NCBI RefSeq assembly: GCF_002238045.1 | Contig: NZ_NBYO01000001.1 | Span: 62,001 to 126,000, forward strand | DNA from: Notoacmeibacter marinus | GTDB taxonomy: Bacteria > Pseudomonadota > Alphaproteobacteria > Rhizobiales > Rhizobiaceae | Direction: 5' to 3' | DNA length: 64,000 bases | Part shown: positions 1-9,674 of the stretch, in pieces | Layout of the letters: the number at the start of each line of letters is the position of its first letter | Position numbering within the stretch: position 1 is the first letter of the stretch | Position numbers and translations under genes: made by a program | The notes under the pieces: generated by a model | What the model saw: only the letters and a program-made list of their open reading frames with translations | Told to the model about the DNA's origin: nothing | Database searches by the model: none

Positions 1-714
1 GACGAACAGGCCCGCCACGCCGACGGCAATGGCAGCGCGCGAGAGCGTTTCGACGAAGCGCCGCTCCCCGCCGGTGGACCCGCCCTGCCCGCCCGGCTGC
101 TGAACCGAATGGGTGGCATCGAAGATCACCGGCGCGCCGGTCTCGGCCATGATCGGCAGCGAGCGCATGTCGGAAACCAGCGTGTTGTAGCCGAAGGACG
201 CGCCGCGCTCGGTCAGCAGCACGTTCGGATTGCCGCTCTCGACGATCTTGGCCAGCACGTTCGTCATGTCCCAGGGCGCCAGAAACTGGCCCTTCTTGAC
301 GTTGACGACGCGCCCGGTCTTCGCGGCGGCAACGAGCAGATCGGTCTGGCGGCACAGGAAGGCCGGGATCTGGAGAATATCGACGATCTCCCCCACCGTG
401 GCGCACTGCTCTTCGGTATGGACATCCGTCAGAACCGGCAGGTCCAGCGCCTTCTTCAGATCGGCGAAGACCGGCAATGCGTCGTCCAGACCGATTCCAC
501 GCCTGCCGGAAAGCGAGGTCCGGTTCGCCTTGTCGAAGGAGGATTTGTAGACCAGCCCCAGACCCAGGCGACCGCAGATCTCTTTCAGCGCGCCGGCCAT
601 GTCGAACGCATGATCGCGGCTTTCCATCTGGCATGGGCCGGCGATCAGCGTGAAGGGCGCGTCATTGGCGAAGGATACCGATCCGGCGCGGACGGTGCGA
701 TTGGCCTGGACCAT
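1..714 (-). CDS. kdsA: 3-deoxy-8-phosphooctulonate synthase (partial, 3' end outside window)
   Basis: Condenses phosphoenolpyruvate with D-arabinose 5-phosphate to KDO-8-phosphate, a cytosolic step of lipid A/LPS inner-core synthesis. The translated reading frame opens with [11 protein letters not shown] and carries the family signature [12 protein letters not shown] at about residues 24-35, then [11 protein letters not shown] and a [11 protein letters not shown] segment near the cut. 238 codons are present without a stop and the frame runs off the left edge; the family is about 280 residues, so roughly 40 C-terminal residues are missing. The ATG at 714 is chosen because it gives the usual short N-terminus. 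Identity is clear from the motifs; metal dependence was not assessed. Confidence 0.95.
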   Translation of the reverse strand, partial: MVQANRTVRAGSVSFANDAPFTLIAGPCQMESRDHAFDMAGALKEICGRLGLGLVYKSSFDKANRTSLSGRRGIGLDDALPVFADLKKALDLPVLTDVHTEEQCATVGEIVDILQIPAFLCRQTDLLVAAAKTGRVVNVKKGQFLAPWDMTNVLAKIVESGNPNVLLTERGASFGYNTLVSDMRSLPIMAETGAPVIFDATHSVQQPGGQGGSTGGERRFVETLSRAAIAVGVAGLFV

Positions 715-967
715 TAGCAGTCTGTCTCCTGTTGACACTCCGCGCCCTTCTAGCGGCAAAATTTGCGGTTTGCCATCGCGTCCTACGCGATCCACGGCAA
801 GTGACGTTAAATGGTCATATCCTGCCTTTATCGTACCTGACTGGTGACACCACGGTGGCGGCAGCAAACATATATTCACCTTTACGCACGGGGCTTGTGC
901 ATTAGCTTTTCTGAAAACGTTTGGACCGACCCGTCAAGGGTTATCGATCCAGAGAAAGGCCCGAAGG

Positions 968-2221
968 ATGACCGCACTCTTCGCGAAAGTTCTGGACGAC
1001 GCGCCGCTGCTGGACCTGTTTCGTCAGACCCGCCAGCGCAGCCTTTCAATGATCGAAGGGCTGGAGCCGGAAGACATGGCCGTGCAGTCCATGGAGGACG
1101 CCAGTCCGACCAAATGGCATCTGGCGCATACGAGCTGGTTCTTCGAAGAGTTCGTTCTGCGACCATGCGATCCCGCCTATTCGTCTCCCGACGAGCGCTT
1201 CGCCTTTCTGTTCAATTCCTACTACGTGCAGGCCGGACCCCGCTATACAAGGGCACAACGCGGCCTCGTCACGCGTCCGACGATTTGCGATGTGCTGGCT
1301 TATCGCGCGCAGGTGGATGAAGCGGTGGAACGGCTCGTCGAGAGGGGCGCAGCGCCCGCCGACATTGTCGAACTCGGTTGTCACCACGAGATGCAGCATC
1401 AGGAACTGATGCTGACCGATCTTCTACATGTTCTCAGCCACAATCCGCTACGCCCCGCCTATCGCAAGCCGGAACCGCTGGAAGTACGCGATACGGGTGA
1501 TCTGTCGTGGCTCGTCTTCGAAGGCGGCATCTTGCCGGTCGGCCATGGTGAGGAAACCTTCGCCTATGATTGCGAGACGCCCCGCCACGATCAGTTGATC
1601 CGCCCGTTCGAGATCGCCAATCGCTGCGTCACCAATCGCGAATGGATCGCCTTCATCGAGGATGGCGGCTATGCGCACGCGCCGCTTTGGCTGATGGATG
1701 GTTTCGCCACCGTCCAACGGGAGGGTTGGCGCGCGCCGGCCTATTGGTGGCAGGAAGATGGGCAGTGGATGCAGTTCAGTTTGCGCGGCGCCCAGCCGGT
1801 CGATCCGGATGCGCCGGTCAGCCATGTCAGCTATTACGAGGCCGACGCCTATGCGCGATGGGCCGGTGCGCGGCTACCGTCGGAGTTCGAATGGGAAATC
1901 GCATCGGGTCGGGTCGAAGACGGCAATTTCCATGAAACCGGGCGGCTACGCCCTTCGGCAGCTCAGCCTGGCAACACCATGCTGCAAATGTGGGGCGATG
2001 TCTGGGAATGGACGGCATCGGCCTTCCTGCCCTATCCCGGCTTCCAAACCGCAGAGGGCGCGGTTGGCGAATATAACGGCAAGTTCATGGTCAATCAGTT
2101 CGTTTTACGGGGCGGCTCCTGTTTCACCCCCGCCGCGCAAATGCGACGCACCTATCGCAATTTCTTCTATCCGCATCACCGCTGGCAGATGACTGGCCTG
2201 CGACTGGCGCGCGATGCTTGA
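968..2221 (+). CDS. egtB: Ergothioneine biosynthesis protein EgtB (sulfoxide synthase)
   Basis: Non-haem iron enzyme that joins a thiol donor to trimethyl-histidine with O2 to make the sulfoxide precursor of ergothioneine. 417 aa. The N-terminal DinB-like helical half holds candidate iron ligands in KWHLAHTSWFFE (His51/His54) and CHHEMQHQE (His140 and His144). The C-terminal half is an FGE/sulfatase-modifying fold with LPSEFEWE, WGDVWEWTAS and RNFFYPHHRWQMTGLRLAR. The start at 968 sits directly after a GAAGG stretch. The last 8 bases overlap egtD, so the two are translationally coupled. No egtA, egtC or egtE is beside it. That fits the proteobacterial egtB-egtD arrangement; which thiol it uses cannot be told from the sequence. 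Confidence 0.93.
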   Translation: MTALFAKVLDDAPLLDLFRQTRQRSLSMIEGLEPEDMAVQSMEDASPTKWHLAHTSWFFEEFVLRPCDPAYSSPDERFAFLFNSYYVQAGPRYTRAQRGLVTRPTICDVLAYRAQVDEAVERLVERGAAPADIVELGCHHEMQHQELMLTDLLHVLSHNPLRPAYRKPEPLEVRDTGDLSWLVFEGGILPVGHGEETFAYDCETPRHDQLIRPFEIANRCVTNREWIAFIEDGGYAHAPLWLMDGFATVQREGWRAPAYWWQEDGQWMQFSLRGAQPVDPDAPVSHVSYYEADAYARWAGARLPSEFEWEIASGRVEDGNFHETGRLRPSAAQPGNTMLQMWGDVWEWTASAFLPYPGFQTAEGAVGEYNGKFMVNQFVLRGGSCFTPAAQMRRTYRNFFYPHHRWQMTGLRLARDA

Positions 2222-3152
2222 AAGGCTCGATACGCAGTTCCGCGATTCAGTCCTGAACGGCCTTTCGCAGGACCCGAAAACGCTCGAGCCGAAATGGTTC
2301 TATGATGCGGAAGGTTCCGCGCTGTTCGACCAGATCTGCCAATTGCCAGAATATTATCCAACACGTACGGAGGCCGCCATTCTGCAAGAGCGGGCCGGTG
2401 AGATCGCGGACGCGCTTGACGAAGGCGTGGTGCTGTACGAACCGGGTGCCGGATCGCTCAGGAAGGCGCGTATCGTTCTCGATGCATTGAAGAACCCGGC
2501 GGGATTCGTGCCGACCGACATATCCGCCACCCATCTTCACCGGGCCGCAGAGAGCCTTTCCTGCGACTTTCCAGACCTGCCCATCGATCCGGTCGGCTGC
2601 GACTTTACAAAACACCTCGCCATGCCGGCCGCCATCGATAAAGACATGCCGGTCACGCTGTTCTTCCCCGGCTCGACGATCGGCAATTTCGAACCCCGCC
2701 AGGCGGAGACGCTCTTGCGCCGCTTTCGCCAGGAGACGGGTGCAGTGCACCTTTTAATCGGTGTCGATCTTGTTAAGAACCAAGAAACGCTGGTCGCCGC
2801 GTATGATGATCGGGCAGGCGTGACCGCTGCATTCAATCTTAACCTTCTGAAACGGATCAACCGCGAACTCGGCGGCGATTTTTCGGTCGACCGGTTCCGC
2901 CACATTGCTCTGTTCAATGAGAGGAAAAGCCGGATCGAAATGCATCTGGAAAGCCTCGGAGACCAGAGCGTCGGTATAGCAGACAGACGCTTTGACTTCG
3001 TCGCCGGCGAGCGCATCCACACCGAAAATTCCTACAAATATTCGCCCGAACATTTTACAGAACTTGCCGCCAATACTGGCTGGGGCAACCCAAAGTTCTG
3101 GACCGACACAAAGAGCCTGTTCGGCGTCTTCCTCTTCACCGCCGCTGCATGA
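2214..3152 (+). CDS. egtD: L-histidine N(alpha)-methyltransferase EgtD
   Basis: SAM-dependent enzyme that trimethylates the alpha-amino group of histidine to hercynine, the first step of ergothioneine synthesis. 312 aa, close to the usual length. Visible signatures: the SAM-loop equivalent YEPGAGSLRKARIVLDAL, the FFPGSTIGNFEP motif, and AYDDRAGVTAAFNLNLLKRIN with EMHLES further on, all typical of EgtD. The start codon lies inside the end of egtB (ATGCTTGA overlap of 8 bases). The SAM loop reads EPGAGS rather than the common ELGSG; this is a mild variation. Ergothioneine is a cytosolic antioxidant, so the pair is probably a redox-protection unit. Confidence 0.94.
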   Translation: MLERLDTQFRDSVLNGLSQDPKTLEPKWFYDAEGSALFDQICQLPEYYPTRTEAAILQERAGEIADALDEGVVLYEPGAGSLRKARIVLDALKNPAGFVPTDISATHLHRAAESLSCDFPDLPIDPVGCDFTKHLAMPAAIDKDMPVTLFFPGSTIGNFEPRQAETLLRRFRQETGAVHLLIGVDLVKNQETLVAAYDDRAGVTAAFNLNLLKRINRELGGDFSVDRFRHIALFNERKSRIEMHLESLGDQSVGIADRRFDFVAGERIHTENSYKYSPEHFTELAANTGWGNPKFWTDTKSLFGVFLFTAAA

Positions 3153-3203
3153 TGACAGCAAGGCGGCGGATCGATCCGTTCAGCCATTCGTTCGGAAAAA
3201 CAA

Positions 3204-3280
3204 TGGCGCGAGTGACGGGGCTCGAACCCGCGACCTCCGGCGTGACAGGCCGGCACTCTAACCAACTGAGCTACACCCGC
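3204..3280 (-). tRNA. tRNA-Asp (anticodon GTC)
   Basis: 77 nt including an encoded CCA. Read on the minus strand it begins GCGGGTGTAGCTCAGTTGG, has an anticodon loop CTGTCAC with anticodon GTC, a T-arm GGGTTCGAGCCCC, and an acceptor 3' strand that pairs fully with GCGGGTG (one G-T wobble). It lies 51 bases past the end of egtD on the opposite strand and faces the tRNA-Val gene. Confidence 0.97.
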
Positions 3281-3504
3281 GCATCGAAACGAACAGCGCA
3301 TGTTGCGCCACCGCGTTCCGTGGAGCGCTGATTACGGTTTCGCCTCGGGACTGTCAACACGATTGAAGCCCTGCTGGCATGTTTTTCCGTTCTGCCGTAA
3401 CGGTATTTCTTAATGGGCTGCCGGGATCGCTGTCCGGTGCATTTCCATCTTGCGCCATGCCGACAGACATCGTAGGCGTCGTGCGTCGATTTCGACCTTC
3501 TGTC

Positions 3505-3580
3505 GGGCGGTTAGCTCAGTTGGTAGAGCGCCTCGTTTACACCGAGGATGTCGGGAGTTCGAGCCTCTCACCGCCCACCA
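3505..3580 (+). tRNA. tRNA-Val (anticodon TAC)
   Basis: 76 nt including encoded CCA. Acceptor GGGCGGT pairs with ACCGCCC; D-arm TAGCTCAGTTGGTAGAGC; anticodon loop TTTACAC with anticodon TAC; T-arm GGGAGTTCGAGCCTCTC. The tRNA-Asp/tRNA-Val pair next to hupB-lon is an arrangement seen in rhizobia. Confidence 0.97.
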
Positions 3581-3653
3581 TTTCCCCGCTCGGACTGCCG
3601 ACAATTTCGCCTTGGGTCGATAAGAGTTCGCGCGTTCCGCAATCCGGCGACCG

Positions 3654-4061
3654 TCAGCCAGTCATCAATTCGCGGTAAGGCTCGTACTGTTCTTTCCGAC
3701 AGGTATCGAACACAACCTGGACCGCGCCGGAAACCTTCCCGTCCTTGAAACCGATCGCATAGGTCGTAATGCCCATATAGGCGCCATACGCATTCTTCGC
3801 GTTCAGCCGAACACAGACAGCCGGAACCGTGCCGCCATACAGGATGCCTGCGAAGGCGCTTGTCGGACCGGATATTTCCGCATCGCGAACGCTATAGGGA
3901 TCTTTCAGATGCCTGCGGAAATAGAGGGCCGTCTGTTCGCGGTAGTCGCTCGGCACGCTTTTCGAAATCTCGGTTTTGACGTCCGGTGGAGTCGTCTGGC
4001 AACCGGCAAGAAAACCAAGCGGAATCGCAAAAGAAACGATTGTCGCGATATGACGCAGCAT
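3654..4061 (-). CDS. Small predicted lipoprotein of unknown function
   Basis: 135 aa. The N-terminus MLRHIATIVSFAIPLGFLAGC is a lipoprotein signal peptide with lipobox LAGC and cysteine at residue 21, so the mature protein should be membrane-anchored facing the periplasm. The mature part contains YFRRHLKDPYSVRDAEIS, AVCVRLNAKNAYGAYMG and YAIGFKDGKV. The 'KDPYSV(R)DAEI' type of segment occurs in short bacterial secreted proteins with no fixed function. It stands alone between tRNA-Val and hupB. A promoter-like pair sits about 57 bases upstream (4118-4145). I do not recognise a specific gene. Confidence 0.8.
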   Translation of the reverse strand: MLRHIATIVSFAIPLGFLAGCQTTPPDVKTEISKSVPSDYREQTALYFRRHLKDPYSVRDAEISGPTSAFAGILYGGTVPAVCVRLNAKNAYGAYMGITTYAIGFKDGKVSGAVQVVFDTCRKEQYEPYRELMTG

Positions 4062-4117
4062 GCCAATTGCCCCCAGTCTGCTGACCCTACTCCAAATGAC
4101 CGACCCGCCGCCGCTTC

Positions 4118-4145
4118 ACTATAGGCTGGCCTTGTCCGTGTACAA
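4118..4145 (-). promoter_or_regulatory. Candidate sigma-70 promoter for the 3654-4061 lipoprotein
   Basis: On the minus strand TTGTAC (4145-4140), a 16-base spacer, then TATAGT (4123-4118). The predicted start of transcription is about 50 bases before the ATG. The -10 box is a five-of-six match and the -35 a four-of-six match. This is the only good promoter pair I see in the 314-base gap 4062-4375, which otherwise holds the hupB terminator and nothing recognisable. Confidence 0.4.
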
Positions 4146-4301
4146 AACTGTTTCGACACTTGTCTGTCTCGACGACTGGCGGGCCGATGGGCGCCAACAA
4201 TTCCAAGTCTGTGCAGAACGCACGATCGTTTTGGAAGCGGCGGATCAGACAGGGTCCTGCCCGCCGGCGGCAATTGCTCTCGGCGATCCCCACACGAAAA
4301 A

Positions 4302-4324
4302 GGCCGGTGCGCTGCGCACCGGCC
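4302..4324 (-). terminator. Intrinsic terminator after hupB
   Basis: Perfect 10-bp stem GGCCGGTGCG / CGCACCGGCC with a 3-base loop. On the minus strand it is followed by five T residues (A-run at 4297-4301 on the plus strand). It lies about 50 bases beyond the hupB stop. Confidence 0.85.
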
Positions 4325-4375
4325 CTTAGAATTTTTATTTCCCGGGCCGGGGGCATAACGGCCCGGCCACGCAAA

Positions 4376-4654
4376 TCACTTCTTGTTAACGGAATCCTTC
4401 AGGCCCTTGCCGGCCGTGAACTTGGGAACGTTGCGGGCCGGAATGTCGACCTCAGCGCCCGTCTGTGGGTTACGGCCCTTCGAGGCACCGCGATGGCTCA
4501 CGGAGAAATTGCCAAAACCGACCAAGCGGACATCGCCGCCCTTGCCGAGTTCGTTCTGAATGGCTTCGAACACCGCATCGACAGCATCGCCGGCTTCCGA
4601 CTTGGACATGCTGGTCTTTTCGGCAACCGCCGCGACGAGTTCATTCTTGTTCAT
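4376..4654 (-). CDS. hupB: DNA-binding protein HU (beta-type)
   Basis: Nucleoid-associated dimeric protein that bends DNA. 92 aa from the chosen start: begins MNKNELVAAVAEK, has the core VRLVGFGNFSVSHR and the arm signature GRNPQTGAEVDIPA, and ends with GLKDSVNKK. The frame is open further upstream, but a clear ribosome-binding site (AGAGGAGAATCCC) directly precedes the ATG at 4654 and the family starts there. It sits downstream of lon on the same strand but is separated by the lon terminator, so it has its own promoter. A 6-bp inverted repeat (TCTACG-AG-CGTAGA on the minus strand) lies in the leader near 4725-4738. Confidence 0.97.
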   Translation of the reverse strand: MNKNELVAAVAEKTSMSKSEAGDAVDAVFEAIQNELGKGGDVRLVGFGNFSVSHRGASKGRNPQTGAEVDIPARNVPKFTAGKGLKDSVNKK

Positions 4655-4788
4655 GGGATTCTCCTCTTCGAATCTGTCGACCGTAGAAGCCTGAGGCTCT
4701 TTTCCGGCACGTATTGTCCAGCCATCTACGCTCGTAGAATAACAGGGGCCTGCCACAGATACAGATAATTCAGGCCCTGAAAAGGCAG

Positions 4789-4813
4789 AAAAGGCCGGAA
4801 AACCCGGCCTTTT
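4789..4813 (-). terminator. Intrinsic terminator after lon
   Basis: 10-bp stem AAAAGGCCGG / CCGGCCTTTT with a 5-base loop, 27 bases past the lon stop codon. The arms supply their own A- and T-runs, so it can work on both strands; on the minus strand it separates lon from hupB. Confidence 0.8.
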
Positions 4814-4839
4814 CCCCTGATATCTGTGGAAGAGACGCC

Positions 4840-7260
4840 TTAATGCGCCACCGCGGACTCCGTTGCGTCAGGTACCGTGGGTACCGACACAACCTCCGGT
4901 TCCGTCCATTCGATCGGTTCGGGCAGCCTTGTCAGGGCGTGACCCAGCACCTCTCCCACCCGGCTGACAGGGACGATCTCCAGACCTTCCTTCACATTAT
5001 CGGGAATGTCCGCCAGATCCTTGGCATTGTCATCGGGGATCAGCACTTTCTTGATCCCGCCACGATGCGCGGCCAGCAGCTTTTCCTTCAAACCGCCGAT
5101 GGGCAGGACCCGGCCACGCAACGTCACCTCGCCCGTCATGGCGATGTCCTTGCGGACGGGTATGCCCGTCATAACGGAAACGATAGAGGTCACCATGGCA
5201 ATACCGGCCGACGGGCCATCCTTCGGCGTCGCACCCTCGGGCACATGGACGTGGATATCCCGTCGATCGAAGATGGGCGGCTCGATGCCGAAATCGACGG
5301 CCCGGCTGCGAACGTAAGACGCAGCGGCCGAAATCGACTCCTTCATCACATCCTTCAGGTTGCCGGTGACGGTCATCTTGCCCTTACCGGGCATCATCAC
5401 GCCTTCGATCGTCAGGAGTTCGCCGCCGACTTCCGTCCAGGCCAGGCCTGTGACAACACCAACCTGATCCTCGCCCTCGGCCTCGCCGTAGCGGAAGCGC
5501 GGCACACCGAGGAAGTCTTCCAGATTCTCGTCCGTGACGGGCACGTTCGTGGCGTCGGCATCCTTCAGGATTTTGGTGACGGCCTTTCGAGCGAGCGTCA
5601 TCAACTCGCGTTCGAGATTGCGGACGCCAGCTTCGCGCGTATAGGTCCGCACGATATGACGGATCGCCTCCTCACTGACCGAAAATTCGCCCTCTTTCAA
5701 AGCGTGGTCCTTGATAGCCTTTGGCAATAGATGCCGTTTGGCGATCTCGACCTTTTCATCCTCCGTATAGCCGGCGATGCGGATGATCTCCATCCGGTCC
5801 ATCAACGGCGCTGGAATGTTCAGCGAATTAGCCGTCGTGATGAACATCACATTGGACAGATCGTAATCGACCTCGAGATAGTGATCGGCGAACGTGTTGT
5901 TCTGCGCCGGATCCAGCACCTCGAGCAGCGCCGAAGAGGGATCGCCGCGGAAATCCTGCCCAAGCTTGTCGATCTCGTCGAGCAGGAAGAGCGGGTTGTT
6001 CTTCTTGGCCTTCTTCATCGACTGGATGATCTTGCCGGGCATCGAGCCGATATAGGTCCGCCGATGACCGCGAATCTCCGCCTCGTCGCGGACGCCGCCA
6101 AGCGCCATGCGGACATATTCGCGGCCCGTCGCCTTGGCGATGGACTGGGCAAGCGACGTCTTGCCGACGCCGGGCGGGCCGACGAGGCAAAGGATCGGGC
6201 CCTTCAGCTTGCTCTGCCGGCTCTGCACCGCCAGGTATTCGACGATCCTTTCCTTGACCTTCTCAAGACCGTAATGATCGTCGTCCAGCACTTTCTGGGC
6301 AGCGTTCAGGTCGGTTTTGACACGGGATTTGCGGCCCCATGGAATGGACAGCAGCCAATCCAGATAGTTGCGCACGACCGTGGCCTCCGCGCTCATGGGG
6401 CTCATGGCGCGCAGCTTCTTCATCTCCGCTTCGGCCTTTTCGCGGGCCTCCTTGGAGAGCTTGGTCTGTTTGATCCGCTCTTCCAGTTCGCCCAGCTCGT
6501 CACGGCCATCCTCACCCTCACCGAGCTCCTTTTGGATCGCCTTCATCTGCTCGTTGAGATAATATTCGCGCTGGGTCTTCTCCATCTGGCGCTTGACGCG
6601 CGAGCGGATGCGCTTCTCCACTTGGAGAACGGATATCTCCGCCTCCATGAAGCCCATGGCCTTTTCCAGCCGGTCCTTGACCGGAATGGTCGCCAGCATC
6701 TCCTGCTTCTCGGGGATCTTGATCGCAAGATGGCTGGCGATCGTATCGGCGAGCTTGGAAAACTCCTCGATCTGGCCGGCAGCGCCAACCACTTCGGGAC
6801 TAATCTTCTTGTTGAGTTTGACGTAATTTTCGAAATCGGAGACGACCGAGCGCGCCAAAGCCTCGATCTCCACCGCGTCCTCGTCCGGCTCGCCGAGAAT
6901 CTCGGCATCGGCCTCGTGAAACTCTTCACGATCTGTGAACGCGGTCAGGCGTGCGCGTGACTGGCCTTCGACCAAGACTTTGACCGTGCCGTCCGGCAGT
7001 TTCAGCAATTGCATGACCGTTGCGAGCGTACCGATCTCGAAAATATCCTCGGAAGCGGGATCGTCATCGGTCGAGTTCTTTTGCGTTGCAAGGAGGATCT
7101 GCTTGTCCGCACTCATCACGTCTTCCAGCGCGGCAATGGATTTGCTGCGCCCGACGAAGAGGGGGACAATCATGTGTGGGAAAACGACGATATCGCGCAG
7201 GGGAAGCACCGCATACCGGCCTTCGGCAATCACATCGACCCGCTGTTCCTTATCAGGCAT
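4840..7260 (-). CDS. lon: ATP-dependent endopeptidase La (Lon)
   Basis: Cytosolic AAA+ serine protease that degrades misfolded and regulatory proteins. 806 aa, normal length. Order: N-terminal substrate domain opening with [20 protein letters not shown]; a coiled middle region with [23 protein letters not shown]+ module with Walker [10 protein letters not shown] (about residue 355) and [11 protein letters not shown]; protease domain with catalytic serine in [11 protein letters not shown] and lysine in [12 protein letters not shown]. The frame is open 42 codons further up, but the ATG at 7260 has an AAGGAAC ribosome site and gives the family N-terminus. In alphaproteobacteria Lon degrades CcrM, DnaA and SciP, so it also acts on cell-cycle control (family knowledge). 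Confidence 0.98.
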   Translation of the reverse strand: MPDKEQRVDVIAEGRYAVLPLRDIVVFPHMIVPLFVGRSKSIAALEDVMSADKQILLATQKNSTDDDPASEDIFEIGTLATVMQLLKLPDGTVKVLVEGQSRARLTAFTDREEFHEADAEILGEPDEDAVEIEALARSVVSDFENYVKLNKKISPEVVGAAGQIEEFSKLADTIASHLAIKIPEKQEMLATIPVKDRLEKAMGFMEAEISVLQVEKRIRSRVKRQMEKTQREYYLNEQMKAIQKELGEGEDGRDELGELEERIKQTKLSKEAREKAEAEMKKLRAMSPMSAEATVVRNYLDWLLSIPWGRKSRVKTDLNAAQKVLDDDHYGLEKVKERIVEYLAVQSRQSKLKGPILCLVGPPGVGKTSLAQSIAKATGREYVRMALGGVRDEAEIRGHRRTYIGSMPGKIIQSMKKAKKNNPLFLLDEIDKLGQDFRGDPSSALLEVLDPAQNNTFADHYLEVDYDLSNVMFITTANSLNIPAPLMDRMEIIRIAGYTEDEKVEIAKRHLLPKAIKDHALKEGEFSVSEEAIRHIVRTYTREAGVRNLERELMTLARKAVTKILKDADATNVPVTDENLEDFLGVPRFRYGEAEGEDQVGVVTGLAWTEVGGELLTIEGVMMPGKGKMTVTGNLKDVMKESISAAASYVRSRAVDFGIEPPIFDRRDIHVHVPEGATPKDGPSAGIAMVTSIVSVMTGIPVRKDIAMTGEVTLRGRVLPIGGLKEKLLAAHRGGIKKVLIPDDNAKDLADIPDNVKEGLEIVPVSRVGEVLGHALTRLPEPIEWTEPEVVSVPTVPDATESAVAH

Positions 7261-7577
7261 CTTGTTCCTTTCTTGGCCCGCATGGGCCATTCGGCAGCGT
7301 CTCGAACATCCCGAAGGCTGGCAATGATTGAGGAGACGCCCACTTGGATTCCCCACGAATCCGTTGGTGCCAATGTGGCGTGTCATTGGGGCTGTTTCAA
7401 GAATTCCGGGCGCTTCCGACCCTATCCGGGCCGATTCCTCCGCGGAAAACCGCCCCGGCGCGCCTTGCAGCTGCGGGAACGTAACGGTGGATCATGCATT
7501 CCAATACGATGATGGGTGGCGGTCCGTGCCGACGCGGGACCACTCGGTTGGAGGCTGGGGAGGCCGATCTGAGGGGG
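7261..7577. other. Divergent intergenic region between lon and the MscS-type channel
   Basis: 317 bases without a supportable gene. It must hold the promoters of lon (minus) and of the channel gene (plus). I looked for a heat-shock (sigma-32) promoter before lon: CCCATGC occurs near 7280 but the matching -35 is poor, so none is called. No strong hairpin or repeat was seen. Confidence 0.4.
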
Positions 7578-9311
7578 ATGCACGTCATCATATCCATCGA
7601 TTCGATTCACTTTGTACGGCATCGCTTCTGCGCTATCTGCCTGCTTATCCTGATAGGACTGGCAATGGCTCTTCCCACCGCCTTTGCGCAGTCGAACAGC
7701 AATGGCGGACCACCGAGCCGCTGGTTCGAAACCGACCGCCTGAATGCAGGCCTGCCACCGCCGACCGGTGTCGATCTTCTGCGCGAGACGCCACAATCGG
7801 CCCTCGAGACCTTTCTCATGCTTGGCCGCGACAAACGCTATGCTGACGCAGCGCACCTGCTCGACCTCACCGATATAGACCTCGCCGACCAAGAGCGGAT
7901 CGGTTTCGAGCGAGCCGCCCAGCTCTACGCGGTGCTCGACCGAAAAATCTGGATCGACTGGAGCGCTCTACCAGACCGTCCAGATGCGCTCGATCCCCGT
8001 GGATCGAGCCGCGACGCCAGTGCGGGCGAAGCGCAGCGCGACCTCAGCCTTGGCCAGCTCGCGCTGGATTATCGGCCGGTTTCGCTACGATTGAGGCGTA
8101 TCAAGGAGACCGGGGGCGATCCCGTATGGGTTTTCTCGCGTCAGACGGTCGGCAACATTGAAGGGCTTTACGAGGCCTATGGGCCGAGCCGTTTCGAGCG
8201 TTGGCTGCCGGAGTCGCTGAAGCAGAATACGCCTTTTGGCGTCGCAGTCTGGGAAATGGCGGCACTGCCGATCGCAATCGTTCTCCTTATCGCCGTCTTC
8301 CTCACGGTCTATCGCGGGCTCCGCAGCTTCCAGTCGCGAACCGACCGTAGCGTCGTCGCGGAACTCCTGGACGCCATTGCCCTGCCGGCAGCGTCCATGC
8401 TGACGGGCGTTATCGGCTGGCTCCTCACCCGGTATCTCTTCGTCTTCTCCGCCCCGGTCGACGTGTTCATGACGCCGCTATGGACCATGTTCCTCGTTCT
8501 GGCGTTGATCTTCCTGTTCGTGCGCATCTTCGACACGATGCTGGACAGGGTCTTCGCCAGCAAGATCGACGACATCTCCAAGCCGGAGAACGAAGGCGAC
8601 CGGGAACTTCAGACCAATCTTTCGGCAGCGCGCCGGATCGCACTTCTTGTCCTCGCCGTAGCGGGGTTCGGGATCGTTCTGCTGCAAACCAATGTGTTCG
8701 ACGGCATGGCGGTGGCGCTTCTCGGTTCGGCGGGCCTGCTGACGCTGGTGATCGGCTTTGCGGCCCGCTCGGCGCTATCCTCCATCATGTCGTCGCTGCA
8801 GATCGCGCTGTCGAAATCGGCCAAGATCGGCGACGATGTTCTGTTCGAAGGTTACTGGTGTACCGTCGAGCGCATCAACTTCACCTTCATTCAACTGCGA
8901 AGCTGGGATCGGCGGCGGATCATCGTGCCCGTCGATTACTTCGTCAGTCATCCGTTCGAGAACTGGACCAAGCAGGATGCGACCATCACCAAATATGTCG
9001 AACTTCGGCTGAACCATCTCGCCGATCTCGAACCGATGCGCGAGCGCTTCCAACAGTTTGTCGAAGAGGACGCGGATATTCTGACGAAGAACGAGGCGAA
9101 GGTGCAGGTCGTCGGGCACGAGGCAACGGGCATGCTGGTCCGGTTTTACGCGGATGCACGCGATCCCACGACCGGCTGGAACATGCAGTGCCGGCTGCGC
9201 GAGGCCATGCTGACCGCCGCTGCCGAACTGGAACCGAAGCGCGGCGACGAAGCGCTCTATCTGCCCGCCGAACGCGAAGCCAAGATTATCGATCTAACCG
9301 ATGGAGGCTGA
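7578..9311 (+). CDS. MscS-family mechanosensitive ion channel with long N-terminal periplasmic domain
   Basis: Membrane channel that opens on membrane tension to release solutes. 577 aa from the chosen start. An N-terminal signal sequence ends about AFAQ (residues 1-38), followed by a periplasmic region of about 165 residues, then hydrophobic segments around residues 205-230, 265-290, 295-320, 350-370 and 375-395. The last one leads into the pore-type helix SAGLLTLVIGFAARSALSS. The soluble beta domain follows (GDDVLFEGYWCTVERIN, RRRIIVPVDYFVSHPFENW). Start 7578 is preferred over 7494 because of the GAGGGGG just before it and the signal peptide. The protein is closer to large MscS-like/YbdG-type proteins than to short MscS. 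It stands inside the lon-clpX interval on the opposite strand. Confidence 0.85.
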   Translation: MHVIISIDSIHFVRHRFCAICLLILIGLAMALPTAFAQSNSNGGPPSRWFETDRLNAGLPPPTGVDLLRETPQSALETFLMLGRDKRYADAAHLLDLTDIDLADQERIGFERAAQLYAVLDRKIWIDWSALPDRPDALDPRGSSRDASAGEAQRDLSLGQLALDYRPVSLRLRRIKETGGDPVWVFSRQTVGNIEGLYEAYGPSRFERWLPESLKQNTPFGVAVWEMAALPIAIVLLIAVFLTVYRGLRSFQSRTDRSVVAELLDAIALPAASMLTGVIGWLLTRYLFVFSAPVDVFMTPLWTMFLVLALIFLFVRIFDTMLDRVFASKIDDISKPENEGDRELQTNLSAARRIALLVLAVAGFGIVLLQTNVFDGMAVALLGSAGLLTLVIGFAARSALSSIMSSLQIALSKSAKIGDDVLFEGYWCTVERINFTFIQLRSWDRRRIIVPVDYFVSHPFENWTKQDATITKYVELRLNHLADLEPMRERFQQFVEEDADILTKNEAKVQVVGHEATGMLVRFYADARDPTTGWNMQCRLREAMLTAAAELEPKRGDEALYLPAEREAKIIDLTDGG

Positions 9312-9356
9312 TCACCCGCTTGTCCCATCGGGCGAAGGCGATTGCTTCGGTCGCAA

Positions 9357-9563
9357 TCAGCCCCTTGCGTGGTTATCGCAGCGATGTGGGCCGGAATGAC
9401 CCCAGTCGCGGGTGCAAATCCGCGAACATTCGCTGCACATACGGTCGCACTGCCCAGCGCCGGCGGTCGGACGGTGCGACCACCGGACCGGGATCGCACT
9501 ACCGCAAACGTGCCTCACCCCTTCTCCAACGATCAGCAATGTCTTTGGATCGAAATGCTTCAT
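9357..9563 (-). CDS. Small Cys/His-rich protein, putative zinc-binding, unknown
   Basis: 68 aa, starting MKHFDPKTLLIVGEG. Cysteines at residues 20, 39, 43, 46, 50 and 62, and histidines at 18, 30, 56, 60 and 65. The spacing C39-x3-C43-x2-C46-x3-C50 followed by C50-x5-H56-x3-H60-x-C62 looks like a metal site; the 'C...GH.G.H.C' pattern is known from small phage and bacterial zinc proteins. The ATG at 9563 is preceded by GGGAGGGTGAA, a strong ribosome-binding site, and the stop is TGA. It lies between the channel gene end (9311) and the clpX terminator (9675). I do not recognise the family and no function is claimed; the main alternative is a chance ORF. Confidence 0.5.
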   Translation of the reverse strand: MKHFDPKTLLIVGEGVRHVCGSAIPVRWSHRPTAGAGQCDRMCSECSRICTRDWGHSGPHRCDNHARG

Positions 9564-9674
9564 TTCACCCTCCCATGACCTTACGTCAATTATGGCGCAG
9601 CGTGGATAAAGCGGCAAGGGTGATCGGTTGTCGGCTGGTCGGCGATAAGGGTGTCCCGACCCCGCAAACGAAAA

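Noticed and set aside
3505..3580. tRNA-Val as an integration site
   Set aside because: No integrase gene and no second copy of the tRNA 3' end seen nearby.
5731..6960. 409-codon plus-strand open frame
   Set aside because: Antisense to lon; no ribosome site or domain.
7261..7330. Sigma-32 promoter before lon
   Set aside because: CCCATGC is present but the -35 match is only half.
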